Of a DNA stretch of 64,000 nucleotides, positions 46,877 to 57,959 are shown in pieces. Source of the DNA: Zea mays (lineage: Eukaryota; Streptophyta; Magnoliopsida; Poales; Poaceae); contig NC_050105.1 of assembly GCF_902167145.1 (NCBI RefSeq), positions 118,871,898-118,935,897 on the forward strand, in the 5' to 3' direction. Under the pieces are notes generated by a model. That model saw nothing but the letters and a program-made list of their open reading frames with translations, was not told the origin of the DNA and did no database searches. Each line of letters starts with the position of its first letter. Position 1 is the stretch's first letter. Position numbers and translations under genes: made by a program.

Positions 46877-46884
46877 GCAACAGG

Positions 46885-47320
46885 CACAGCCGCAGTGCCG
46901 CAGGCGCACAAGACGGCCGCCTGCTCATCGTTCCGTCCATGGCTGCCTTCGCCTGGCCGGCTGCCGGCCCGAGTACGGCCGCGTGCCCGTGCCTTACCGA
47001 GTCATCACCTCTCAGCCTCGATGCTAGCTTGTTGTCTGCTTGAGCACATCCGCGCTAGCTTGCTTGGCTTGGCTGCTTGCTCTCCGCTAGCCTGCTTGTT
47101 TGGCTGCTTGCTCTCCGCTAGCCTGCTTGCTTGGCTTGTCTGCTTGCTTTGCTGTTTGCAATGGATTCAAGCTCGGCGAGGTCGGCAAAAAAAGGCTCCG
47201 TGAAGTGGTAGTTGTGTTTTGTGTAACAATATTGTCTATATATTTTAGTTATTCGTATTTCGTAGTGGGAGTAGGACTAATTAAGTTTAACGTGCATATT
47301 TGAAGGGCTATTTTAGCCGT
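46885..47320. other. GC-rich flank with a short 31-bp tandem repeat
   Basis: Two copies of a 31-bp unit beginning TTGGCTGCTTGCTCTCCGC start at 47069 and 47100. Open frames across the region (for example 46757-47203) have no recognisable similarity and cross the hAT boundary, so they are not called. Confidence 0.5.
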
Positions 47321-48410
47321 ACTAGCGGCACACATCCTAGTACTCGTCGAAGTGGTGTATATTGAGAGGGAGATATTCAAAGGAATTGATCTTGAATCTA
47401 TTAAAAAGGCATTTTAAAAGAAGAAGAATAGGAATATGCAATTGCCAAAGTCTCCTAGACGTAACTAAAATAATTATAATTATCGGTATGTCACGTGTCA
47501 GTAGAGTCTACTTGAATATCTTGTATTAAATTTAGCTCTTTATTTTATTGCTAATTTATGCTTCCTCTCTGTTTGGCAGCTTATATTTGGTTAAATTGCT
47601 GATTTGGCATATAATCTACAAGTAATTCTTCATCTAAGGGACTTCTTAATGATGGTTTTGTACTAAACTTTTGTTTTACTGCAAGATATGTCTTTGCCAT
47701 TGTCATACCTTATTTTGGGTCATGCTGGTTCTCTCATCAGTAATTTTAAATGACGAAATTAAAAATGCATTATCCTTTTGAAAATTTTCTTGCAGCAAAA
47801 AAAGGCAGTATTAACTAGTGGCACTTTTGGGGCCTAAGCTACATGTTAATCCATAAAAGAGACGTGTAAGGGAAAAAACATAAGTCATAGAACTCTAAAA
47901 GCAAAGTATCCGTTGATCAATTCGCTAGGCTCTTTGACAATATATTCACTTCTGCCATATTAACCTAAGCTCCACATTAATCTTTACCAGACGAATATGA
48001 CATCTAGAACCCCAATAAAATGGAAAAAAACATACGGACGTTAGTTTGGCAGACTGTTTTGATAACAATAGTCATGAGATCTATTCCATTTTCCAAAATT
48101 TAACAGGCTCGGCCATCGTAAAGACAGAAAAACGTAAGCCCCTGAATGTACATATATAAATTACAAAGTTAATCCTTTCCGGTATCAAATATATGTCAAA
48201 TTACTAATGTCCATGCCAGTGCATATAAACTGGTTAGACATGTGCTTTACATGATGATTTATGTGTTACGACATTATATTGTAATATGTAGCTAATCTAA
48301 AAACCACAATAACTTAGATAAAGATTATGTTAGAGAATCAGAGTGATATATGTGACGACATGTATGTGCATGTATGTAGCACTATCCATATAAACAGTAA
48401 AGAACAGTAA
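47321..48410. other. AT-rich anonymous DNA
   Basis: No open frame with recognisable similarity, no clear repeat structure and no RNA gene seen. GCCGTACTAGCGGC followed by CTAG at 47311-47340 resembles a Helitron end but is unsupported. Confidence 0.4.
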
Positions 48411-50030
48411 AATATGCACAAATTGCAGACTGTCCGTCGCTATATGCGGACGATCCGACTGGGTAGTTTAGGGTTTGCGCACTACGTGGTGGCTTGGGTG
48501 CATGTCTCGGTAATTCATTTTAAAAAATGGGACCGGCCGCCGCTTGCCCGGACGGTCCGCGCTCACGTGCGGGCGGTCCGAACATGCGCAGATCGACGAA
48601 TTTATCACCGATTTGCGTAGGAGGCTGTGGTTGCCCATGGTACGTGTCTATCGACATCCAATAAATGGGTTGTGACTGGTCGTGACAACCTATACCGATA
48701 AATCACGCGTGTTTTCTCTCAAATCAACCTCGTGCGAAGGAAAATTTGTAATAGTAGATTTATCAAACGCACGCACTAGCCTTTTATAATTATTTTGCAT
48801 ACCCCCTATAATCTGCTGCCTTTGGTCTCGTTGTTCATCTATGTAAGCTTTAAGGGATTGGAGTTCATTCGTGTCGCTTACTTTGGGTGTAACCATAGTA
48901 GGTTGGAGCGAAGCCAGATCTGTCGCCCGTTGCCGAACGACTTTGTTGTTCTTGTCCACTTTGAAGTTGGCCAGGAATTTTGCCTTCACTTCCTTGATCA
49001 GCTGCTCCTGATGCTCCTCGAACTCGAGTTGTTCTTCAGTCGACAAGGTTTCCCAAGTCGGCTATATGATATTGTTGGCGGAAACGTCAGAGCTATCTTT
49101 TGAACCGGCCATTGAGGGCCAATCTGATAGGTCTATATGTGAATTCCCCAACGGAGTCGTCGAAAAGTGTGTTGGCGTTGATCTGGGCAGCACCAATTAC
49201 TAGGGGTGTACCGCCTGGCGGTGCCCTCTGCGCGCGGCGTGGACGGTCCGCGGCTCTAGGCCGGACGATCCGCGACCAGGGCACAGGAGCGACGCCTTCC
49301 CTGCGTCGCACCAGACGGTCTGCGCATAGGGCCGGACGGCCCGCGATGGCGTAGGGTCGTCTTCCTCCTCCTCGCTGGAACCTAGATCTCGCCCTCTTGG
49401 GAAGAGATCTTAGGGCGCCCTAGGTCGACAGGTCACCCGGGGCGTTCCCAGACGACGTGGATTCGCCTAGGAATTAAGAGATCAATTCGAGGAAGAGGCC
49501 TTAGGTGGACAACTAGATCTTGCCTCCCGGGAGGGGTAAGATCCTAGGGTCGTCTTGGGGTCGGTAGTCCACCAAGACGGATCTAGGCAACGTAGAGTCG
49601 AATAGGGGTGGAGGTGGATATGCGGAAAGCTATAACTAGAACTATGCTACATCTACTCATAGGACAAGAATAATAAAGAAATTAATTGGTTCGATTGGAA
49701 TGTGTTCGGGGATTCTCAATCGGTCGTGCCCCTTCATATATATAGTGTGAGGTCTGGACCCGTTCCTAGGCGATAGCTAACAAATCTCACGTGATTAGAT
49801 GGATAACCACATACGATATAAGGATAATCGCCCAATCTGATGGTGGGGCCGCAAACCGTCTGGGCCCTAGGGTCGGACCGTCCGCCACTTTTGGTGCTCA
49901 ACAACGCCCTAATCCTCCTCGCGGGTGGCGGTGCAACGGCAGAAGAAGCGGGTGGAGGTTGTTGCGAAATTGACGGGGTTTGTTGCTAGAGCGACAGCTA
50001 CGAGAACGCTGCTGCGCGAATAAATATGAT
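48411..50030 (-). mobile_element. 5' part of a minus-strand gypsy retrotransposon (Cinful/Zeon-like, tentative)
   Basis: Reading the minus strand from right to left: an LTR-like part with a TATATATA box (near 49735) and GC-rich leader (49370-49620), then gag-type coding sequence at 48690-49310. GGACNGTCC motifs recur (48550, 49241, 49875). No pol is present and the left end is not defined. The Cinful/Zeon assignment rests on memory of the leader and is weak; that it is gypsy-derived is firmer. Confidence 0.5.
48690..49311 (-). pseudogene. gag fragment of the minus-strand gypsy element
   Basis: Two pieces: IGAAQINANTLFDDSVGEF (49150-49210), and a charged, helix-rich piece starting STEEQLEFEEHQEQLIKEVK (49045 downwards) with RQRATDLASLQPTM. 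They are separated by a stop near 49060. The style is that of Tat-lineage gag N-termini. The frame stops at 48690. Confidence 0.5.
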
Positions 50031-50167
50031 AGGATGTGATATGATCTAGTACCGCGAATTTTGAAAAAATAAAAGGTTTTTTTTGTTGTTGTAAAAAGAT
50101 GACGCGAGATGAGTAGATGATCGTTGAAACTAGTGTTTTAATATAGTAGAGATAAAGATAGAGATAT

Positions 50168-51615
50168 TGTCGGGGACCATAATTAGGAGTACCCCCAAGA
50201 CTCCTAATCTCAGCTGGTAACCCCCATCAGCACAAAGCTGCAAAGGCCTGATGGGCGCGATTAAGGTCAAGGCTCAGTCCACTCAAGGGACACGATCTCG
50301 CCTCGCCCGAGCCTAGCCTCGGGCAAAGGCAGCCGACCCCAGAGGATTCACGTCTCGCCCGAGGCCCCCTCAAGCAACGGACACACCTTCGGCTCGCCCG
50401 AGGCCCAGTCTTCGCAGAGAAGCAACCTTGGCCAGATCGCCACGCCAACCGACCGTATTGCAGGAGCATTTAATGCAAGGATCGCCTGACACCTTATCCT
50501 GACGCGCGCTCTTCAGTCGACAGAGCCGAAGTGACCACAGTCACTTTGCCGCTCCACTGACCGACCTGACAAGAAAACCGTGTCGCCTGCGTCGCTCCGA
50601 CTGCTGTGCCACTCGACAGAGTGAGGCTGACAGTAGCTAAGTCCAGCCTCGGGCGCCATAGGAAACTCCGCCTCGCCCGACCCCAGGGCTCGGACTCAAC
50701 CTCGACGCTGGATGACGGACTCCGCCTCGCCCGACCCCAGGGCTCGGACACAGCCTCGGCCTCGGAAGATGGTCTCCGCCTCGCCCGACCCCAGGGCTCG
50801 GACTCAACCTCGACGCTAGACGACAGACTCTGCCTCGCCCGACCCTAGGGCTCGGACATAGCCTCGGCCTCGGAAGACGGTCTCCGCCTCGCCCGACCCC
50901 AGGGCTCAGACTCAGCCTCGACCTCGGAGGAGCCTTCGCCTCGCCCGACCTCGGGCTCGGACCCGCCACGTCACAAGGAAGGCCATCATTACCCTACCCC
51001 TAGCTAGCTCAGGCTACGGGGAACAAGACCGGCGTCCCATCCGGCTCGCCCCGGTAAACAAGTAATGATGGCGCCCCGCGTGCTCCATGACGACGGCGGC
51101 TCTCAGCCCCTTACGGAAGCAAGGAGACGTCAGCAAGGACTCGACAGCCCCGACAGCTGTCCTTCCACAGAGCCCAAGCGCTCCTCCGACGACCACGACA
51201 TCACATGAACAGGGTGCCAAAACCTCTCCGACTGCCACGACGGCTTGTACTTAGGGCTCTAGCTCCTCTCTGCTAGACACGTTAGCACACTGCTACACCC
51301 CCCATTGTACACCTGGACCCTCTCCTTACGCCTATAAAAGGGAGGTCCAGGGCTCTCGTACGGGAAGGTTGGCCGCGCGGGAGAACGGGCCGGCGCGTAA
51401 GGCTTTCTCTCTCTCCCACGCGGACGCTTGTAACCCCTACTGCAAGCGCACCCGACCTGGGCGCAGGGCAACACGAAGGCCGCAGGTTTCCCCTTTGCTT
51501 GTCTCTTCCCCCCTTCGTGCTCCGTCTCGCGCCGACCCATCTGGGCTGGGGCACGCGGCGGCAATTCACTCGTCGGTCCAGGGACCCCCCCCCCCCCGGG
51601 GTCGAAACGCCGACA
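50168..51615 (+). repeat. 5' LTR of Huck
   Basis: 1448 bp, TGTCGGGG to CGCCGACA. A TATA box (TATAAAAG) is at 51333-51340. A C13 run at 51585-51597 lies just before the LTR end. Confidence 0.92.
50666..50960 (+). repeat. 54-bp tandem repeats in the Huck LTR
   Basis: CTCCGCCTCGCCCGACCCC starts at 50666, 50720, 50774, 50828 (one change) and 50882, exactly 54 bp apart, with a shorter sixth unit near 50933. Because 54 is a multiple of three, open frames arise on both strands here; these are not genes. Confidence 0.9.
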
Positions 51616-51635
51616 GTTGGCGCGCCAGGTAGGGG
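51616..51635 (+). promoter_or_regulatory. Primer binding site region of Huck
   Basis: GTTGGCGCGCCAGGTAGGGG directly follows the LTR; TTGGCGCGCCAGGTAG at this place is characteristic of the family. Confidence 0.65.
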
Positions 51636-51675
51636 CCTGCTGCGTGTTGACGAACAGCTTCCCGTCAAGCTCCAG

Positions 51676-54200
51676 ATGGGTAGTCTCCAGCAACCTTTCC
51701 AGCCCGGGACGGTGCTCCGTTTCGGGAGTCTTGAGTTCATGTCCCTCGACGGCAGCTACGACATGATACTCCTTCCTCCGCCGCAAGACAGCGACAATGG
51801 CGGCCGTCAGCCCGCCCGCCGGCGGCGGAATCGACGACGTCTTCCCCACGTTGCGGAAGAACAACATTCGGGTTTGTCCCGTCACCTCCCCCGCCGACGG
51901 AGGAGGAGGCGGGGCAACCATGGCCAAGCAGGAGGCGGCACCTTGTCGGCTGTCGAGCAAGTCGACGACGCTGGCGCCCCAGCGGGGGACACGTCGGGCT
52001 TCGACCTTGCGTCTGAGACGAAGACGAGCGCTGTTTCCCCGCAACACGCCAACTCCAAGCAGACGAACGACGCCAGCACGCTCACGAAGGACTTGCTGGG
52101 CGTCGCCCTCGTACCTGAGATGACGGTGCAGTCCGCCCCTGACGCGACTTCATCACCACCCGTCAACCAAGAGGTACCGACCGATTCCCATCTCGTGCCT
52201 TTTGGATTCAGCTTCGACCCACCAAGCGACCTCGCTTTGGTGGGAGCCTTCATAGAGGCATGTACCAACCCTCCGGGGTACCATATGCGGTCGCCCTGGG
52301 ACAGACTGACGGTCGTCTCGACCTACGGACCCTCGGGTTTCGAGGAAGATGACGAGCCCGACTTTTGTTGGGATTTCTCCGGGCTCGGTAACCCCAGTGC
52401 CATGCGGGACTTCATGACCGCATGCGACTACTGCCTCTCCGATTGTTCTGATGGTAGCCGCAGCTTCGGCGACGAGGACTGCGGCCCAAGTCGTGAATGT
52501 TTCCACGTCGATCTAGGGGGTCCCGGCGAAGGCAACCATCTTGGTATACCGGGAAACGGTGATCCCCCTAGGCCTGCGCCTCGCGTTGACATCCTTCAGG
52601 AGCTAGCTGTGGTCCCAGTCCTTGCGGGGGGGTCAGGACTCACAGCTCGAGCAAATCCGCGAGATGCAGGCTAGGATCGACGAGGGAGCAGGAACACTTG
52701 AGCCGTTCCACCGAGACATCGGGCAGGAATGGGCAGGCCAACCTCCGGCCGGAGAAGCGCGTCATCTACCCCAGGGCATCCAGCACTGCATCGCCGACGA
52801 TGTCAGGGCAAGGCCGCCACAGGCTTCCAGTGGGGTCGGCCAGAACCTGGCTGCAGCAGCGATACTTCTCCGCGCGATGCCGGAGCCATCAACCACCGAA
52901 GGGCGGCGTATCCAGGGAGAGCTCAAGAATCTCCTGGAGGATGTCGCGGTCCGATGGGTCGAAAGCTCTGCCTCCCGAAGGCAGGGGTACCCCTCGGAGC
53001 ATCGCGCCGCGACTTCTCGATTTATGCGGGAAGCCTCGGTCCACACCGGGCGCACGCGCAACACGGCGCCTGTGGCCCCGGGTCGCCTCGGCAATGAGCA
53101 CCACCACCGCAACCGTCGAGCCCACCTCGATGAGAAGGTGCGCCGAGGCTACCACCCCCGGCGTGGGGGATGCTACGACAGCGGGGAGGATCGGAGCCCC
53201 TCACCCGAACCACCCGGTCTGCAGGCTTTCAGCCGGGCCATACGACGGGCGCCGTTCCCGACCCGGTTCTGAACCCCGACTACCATCACAAAGTACTCGG
53301 GGGAGACGAGGCCGGAACTGTGGCTCGCGGACTACCGACTGGCCTGCCAGCTGGGTGGAACGAACGATGACAACCTCATCATCTGCAACCTCCCCCTGTT
53401 CCTCTCCGACACCGCTCGAGCCTGGCTGGAGCATCTGCCTCCGGGGCAGATCTCCAACTGGGACGACCTGGTCCAAGCCTTCGCCGGCAACTTCCAGGGC
53501 ACGTACGTATGCCCTGGGAACTCCTGGGATCTCCGAAGCTGCCGCCAGCAGCCGGGAGAGTCTCTCCGGGACTACATCCGGTGATTCTCGAAGCAGCGCA
53601 CCGAGCTGCCCAACGTCGCTGACTCGGATGTCATCGGCACGTTCCTCGCCGGCACCACCTGCCGCGACCTGGTGAGCAAGCTGGGTCGCAAGACCCCCAC
53701 CAGGGCGAGCAAGCTGATGGACATCGCCACCAAGTTCGCCTCTGGCTAGGAGGCGGTTGAGGCCATCTTCCGGAAGGACAAGCAGCCCCAGGGCCACCAG
53801 CCGGAAGACGTCCCCGAGGCGTCCGCTCAGCGCGGCACCAAGAAGAAGAACAAGAAAAAGTCGCAAGCGAAACGCGACGCCGCCGACGCGGACCTTGTCG
53901 CCGCCGCTGAGTACAAGAACCCTCGGAAACCTCCTGGAGGTGCCAATCTCTTCGACAAGATGCTCAAGGAGCCGTGCCCCTATCATCAGGGGCCCGTCAA
54001 GCACACCCTTGAGGAGTGCGTCATGCTTCAGCGCCACTTTCACAAGGCCGGGCCACCTGCGGAAGGTGGCAGGGCCCACAACAACGATAAGAAGGAGGAT
54101 CACAAGGCGGAGGAGTTCCCCGAGGTCCACGACTGCTTCATGATCTACGGTGGGCAAGTGGCGAACGCCTCGGCTCGGCACCGCAAGCAAGAGCGTCGGG
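51676..54200 (+). pseudogene. gag of Huck, broken
   Basis: The ATG at 51676 (MGSLQQPFQPG) opens a frame to about 52630. There a run of seven G (52626-52632) marks a frameshift; the gag continues in another frame with LEQIREMQARIDEG. The capsid-like part (ADYRLACQLGGTNDDNLI, FAGNFQGTY, KFASG) spans about 53330-53750, and a zinc-knuckle-like stretch (CPYHQGPVKHTLEEC) lies near 53972. Stops are at 53270-53272 (TGA), 53582-53584 (TGA) and 53747-53749 (TAG). All lie in one frame and fit single C-to-T changes of CGA or CAG codons. Confidence 0.85.
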
Positions 54201-56640
54201 AGGTCTGCTCGGTAAAGGTGGCGGCGCCAGTCTACCTAGACTGGTCCGACAAGCCCATCACCTTCGACCAAGGCGACCACCCCGATCGCGTGCCGAGCCC
54301 GGGGAAATATCCACTCGTTGTCGACCCCGTCATCGGCAACGTCAGGCTCAACAAGGTCCTCATGGATGGAGGTAGCAGCCTCAACATCATCTACGCCGAG
54401 ACCCTCGGGCTCCTGCAGATCGATCTGTCCTCGATCCGGGCAGGCGCAGCGCCTTTTCATGGGATCATCCTCGGAAAACGCGTCCAACCCCTCGGACAAC
54501 TCGATCTACCTGTCTGCTTCGGGACTCCCTCCAACTTCAGAAGGGAAACCCTCACGTTCGAGGTGGTCGAGTTCCGAGGAACCTACCACGCAGTGCTGGG
54601 GAGGCCATGCTACGCCAAGTTCATGGTCATCCCCAACTACACCTACCTCAAGCTCAAGATGCCGGGCCCCTATGGGGTCATCACCGTCGGCCCCACGTAA
54701 CGACACGCGTACGAATGCGACGTGGAGTGCGTGGAGTACGCTGAGGCCCTCGCCAAATCCGAGGCCCTCATCGCCGACCTGGAGAGCCTCTCCAAAGAGG
54801 CGCCAGACGTGAAGCGCCATGCCGGCAACTTCGAGCCAGCAGAGACGGTTAAGTCCATCCCTCTCGACCCCAGCAACGACGCCTCCAAGCAGATCCGGAC
54901 CGGCTCCGAGCTCGACCCCAAATAGGAAGCAGTGCTCGTCGACTTTCTCCGCGCGAACGCCGAAGTCATTGCGTGGAGTCCCTCGGACATGCCTGGCATA
55001 CCGAGGGATGTCGCCGAGCACTCGCTGGATATCCGAGCTGGAGCCCGACCCGTGAAGCAGCCTCTGCGCCGATTCGACGAAGAAAAGCGTAGAGCCATAG
55101 GCGAGGAGATCCACAAGCTGATGGTCGCAGGGTTCATCAAAGAGGTATTCCATCCTGAATGGCTTGCCAACCCTGTGCTTGTGAGAAAGAAAGGAGGGAA
55201 ATGGCGGATGTGTGTAGACTACACTGGTCTAAACAAAGCATGTCCGAAGGTTCCCTACCCTCTGCCTCGCATCGATCAAATCGTGGATTCCACTGCTGGG
55301 TGCGAAACCCTATCTTTCCTCGATGCCTACTCAGGGTATCACCAAATCAGGATGAAAGAGTCCGACCAGCTCGCGACTTCTTTCATCACACCTTTTGGCA
55401 TGTACTGCTACGTTACTATGCCATTTGGTTTGAGGAATGCAGGTGCGACATACCAAAGGTGCATGAACCACGTGTTTGGTGAACACATTGGTCGAACGGT
55501 CGAGGCTTACGTCGATGACATCGTAGTCAAGACGAGGAAAGCCTCCGACCTCCTCTCCGACCTTGAAACGACATTCCGGTGTCTCAAGGCGAAAGGCGTA
55601 AAACTCAATCCCGAGAAGTGCGTCTTCGGAGTCCCCCGAGGCATGCTCTTGGGGTTCATCGTCTCCGAGCGGGGCATCGAGGCCAACCCAGAGAAAATCG
55701 CGGCCATCACCAACATGGGGCCCATCAAGGACTTGAAAGGCGTACAGAGGGTCATGGTATGCCTTGCGGCTCTGAGCCGCTTCATCTCGCGCCTCGGCGA
55801 AATAGGCCTACCTCTGTACCGCCTCTTAAGGAAGCCGAGTGCTTCACTTGGACCCCCGAGGCCGAGGAAGCCCTCGGGAACCTGAAGGCGCTCCTTACGA
55901 ACGCACCCATCCTGGTGCCCCCCGCTGCCAGAGAAGCCCTCTTGATCTACATTGCCGCTACCACTCAGGTGGTCAGCGTCGCGATCGTCGTTGAGAGACG
56001 AGAAGAAGGGCATGAATTGCCTGTCCAGAGGCCGGTCTACTTCATCAGTGAGGTACTGTCCGAGACCAAGATCCGCTACCCACAAATTCAGAAGCTGCTG
56101 TACGCGGTGATTCTGACGCGGCGGAAGTTGCGACACTACTTCGAGTCTCATCCGGTGACTGTGGTGTCATCCTTCCCCCTGGGGGAGATCATCCAGTGCC
56201 GAGAGGCCTCGGGTAGGATTGCAAAGTGGGCGGTGGAAATCATGGGCGAGATGATCTCGTTCGCCCCTCGGAAGGCCATCAAGTCCCAAGTCTTGGCAGA
56301 CTTTGTGGCTGAATGGGTCGACACCCAGCTTCCAACGGCTCCGATCCAGCCGGAACTCTGGACCATGTTTTTCGACGGGTCGCTGATGAAAACGGGGGTA
56401 GGCGCGGGCCTGCTCTTCATCTCGCCCCTCGGGAAGCACCTCCGCTACGTGCTGCGCCTCCATTTCCCGGCGTCCAACAACGTGGCTGAGTACGAGGCTC
56501 TGGTCAACGGGTTGCGCATTGCCATCGAGCTAGGGGTCCGACACCTCGACGCTCGCGGTGACTCGCAGCTTGTTATCGACCGAGTCATGAAGAACTCCCA
56601 CTGCCACGACCCGAAGATGGAAGCCTACTACGACGAGGTT
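54201..56640 (+). pseudogene. protease, RT and RNase H of Huck, broken and truncated
   Basis: Protease has MDGGSSLNIIY near 54361, where the usual Asp-Thr-Gly is Asp-Gly-Gly, as in many Tat elements. RT has KWRMCVDYTGLNKACPK near 55200 and an intact Tyr-Val-Asp-Asp at 55508-55519. RNase H starts at MFFDGS near 56365 and is cut at 56640 by the Sirevirus. Breaks are a TAA at 54698-54700, a TAG at 54923-54925 and a 1-base loss near 55834, after which the frame changes. Integrase is not in the window. Confidence 0.88.
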
Positions 56641-56883
56641 TGAAAGGGAAATGTGCCCTTGGGCCATTTCTAAGTATTTTGGTGATTGCGTGCCAACACA
56701 AGTACTTAAATGTGAATCTATGCCCATGAATGGACAAAGTGCAAAACAAGAGCAAAGGTATGTTTCTAAGTCTTAGTACATTGGTTTTGTGTACTAATAT
56801 ACTTGTCTAAGTGTTAGAAACAGAAAGAAGAAGAAACGAAGAGAGTTGGCTGTGTACAGCCAAGAGGCTGTTTCGGTCTGGGG

Positions 56884-57234
56884 CACCGGACTGTCCGGTG
56901 GTGCACCGGACAGTGTCCGGTGGTGCACCGGACATTGTCCGGTGCGCCAGGCTGCCTCGGGCGAACTAGCCGCTCTCGGGAGTTGACTGGCGACGTACGG
57001 CTAAAATTCACCGGACTGTCCGGTGTGCACCGGACTGTCCGGTGAGCCAACGGTCGGCCGGGCCAACGGTCGGCCGCGGATTCTGCGCGCGACACGTGGC
57101 CAAGCCAACGGTCGGAAGAGGGCACCGGACTGTCCGGTGTGCACCGGACATGTCCGGTGCGCCAACGGCTCCCAGATCTGCAACGGTCGGCTTCGCCATT
57201 TAAGGAAAGGAATCGTGCACCGGACTGTCCGGTG
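56884..57234 (+). promoter_or_regulatory. Cluster of eight CACCGGAC..GTCCGGTG palindromes in the Sirevirus LTR
   Basis: Units are at 56884-56900, 56904-56922, 56926-56944, 57009-57025, 57028-57044, 57123-57139, 57142-57159 and 57218-57234. The cluster lies upstream of the TATA box. Sirevirus LTRs are known to carry palindrome clusters in this region that are sources of host small RNAs. Confidence 0.88.
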
Positions 57235-57302
57235 CGCCCGATGACAGAAGGCAAGGATGGCCTTCCAGATTCGTTCTCAACGGCTCCTAGCTGCCTTGGG
57301 GC

Positions 57303-57309
57303 TATAAAA
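57303..57309 (+). promoter_or_regulatory. TATA box of the Sirevirus
   Basis: GGGGCTATAAAAGGG, 70 bp downstream of the last palindrome. Confidence 0.75.
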
Positions 57310-57912
57310 GGGACCCCTAGGCGCATGGAGGAACACACCAAGCATTCCTACAACATTCCTAAGCACCAAGACATCGATCTCGCGCATTCGTTTCATTGTG
57401 ATAGCATATAGAGCTCTTGTGGAGTTGTGAACTCTTTGAGTTGTGTTGCGAGCTCTTGTTGCGACTTGTGTGCGTGTTGTTGCTCTGATCTTTTGAAGTC
57501 TTGTGTGCGTTGCTCATTCCCCCTTGCTCTGTGTTTCTTTGTGAACTTCAATTGTAAGGGCGAGAGGCTCCAAGTTGTGGAGATTCCTCGCAAACGGGAT
57601 TGAGAAAAAGCAAGCAAAACACCGTGGTATTCAAGTGGGTCTTTGGACCACTTGAGAGGGGTTGATTGCAACCCTCGTCCGTTGGGACGCCACAACGTGG
57701 AGTAGGCAAGCGTTGGTCTTGGCCGAACCATGGGATAAACCACTGTGTCATCTCTGTGTTTGATCTCTTGTGGTATTGTGTTTTGTTGAGACTCCTCTCT
57801 AGCCACTTGGCAATTATTGTGCTAACCCTTAACAAGTTTTTGTGGCTATAAGTTTAAGTTTCGCAGGATCACCTATTCACCCCCCCCCCCCCCCCCTCTA
57901 GGTGCTCTCAAT

Positions 57913-57925
57913 TGGTATCGGAGCC
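57913..57925 (+). promoter_or_regulatory. Primer binding site of the Sirevirus
   Basis: TGGTATCGGAGCC, two bases after the LTR end, matches the initiator methionine tRNA with one change, as usual in Sireviruses. Confidence 0.88.
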
Positions 57926-57959
57926 GTTCTCTTCAGAGAGGGACTAATCGCCCGAAGAG

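Larger units (their letters stand above)
50168..56640 (+). mobile_element. Huck-type Ty3/gypsy retrotransposon, interrupted by a Sirevirus
   Basis: The LTR start (TGTCGGGGACCATAATTAGG) and the CTCGCCCGAG-rich LTR are those of the maize Huck family. Order: LTR, primer site, gag, protease, RT, RNase H. At 56641 the Sirevirus LTR cuts the RNase H region; the remainder lies beyond the window. GATAT (50163-50167) precedes the LTR as a possible target duplication. Confidence 0.9.
56641..57910 (+). repeat. 5' LTR of the Sirevirus
   Basis: 1270 bp from TGAAAGGG to GGTGCTCTCA. It carries a TATA box at 57303-57309 (CTATAAAAGG) and a C17 run at 57880-57896 near its end. Confidence 0.92.

Noticed and set aside
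46623..47203. Several Ala/Arg/Gly-rich open frames around the right end of the hAT element
   Set aside because: They cross the transposon boundary and have no conserved residues.
47311..47340. Possible Helitron 3' end on the plus strand (GCCGTACTAGCGGC then CTAG)
   Set aside because: The hairpin is short, and no 5' end or insertion between A and T could be paired with it.
50101..50165. Possible Helitron 5' end on the minus strand (TCTCTACTATATTAAAAC)
   Set aside because: The string resembles maize Helitron starts, but no matching 3' hairpin with CTRR end could be located to the left, so it is not called.
50606..50969. Open frames within the Huck 54-bp repeats
   Set aside because: The repeat length is a multiple of three, so frames stay open by chance on both strands.
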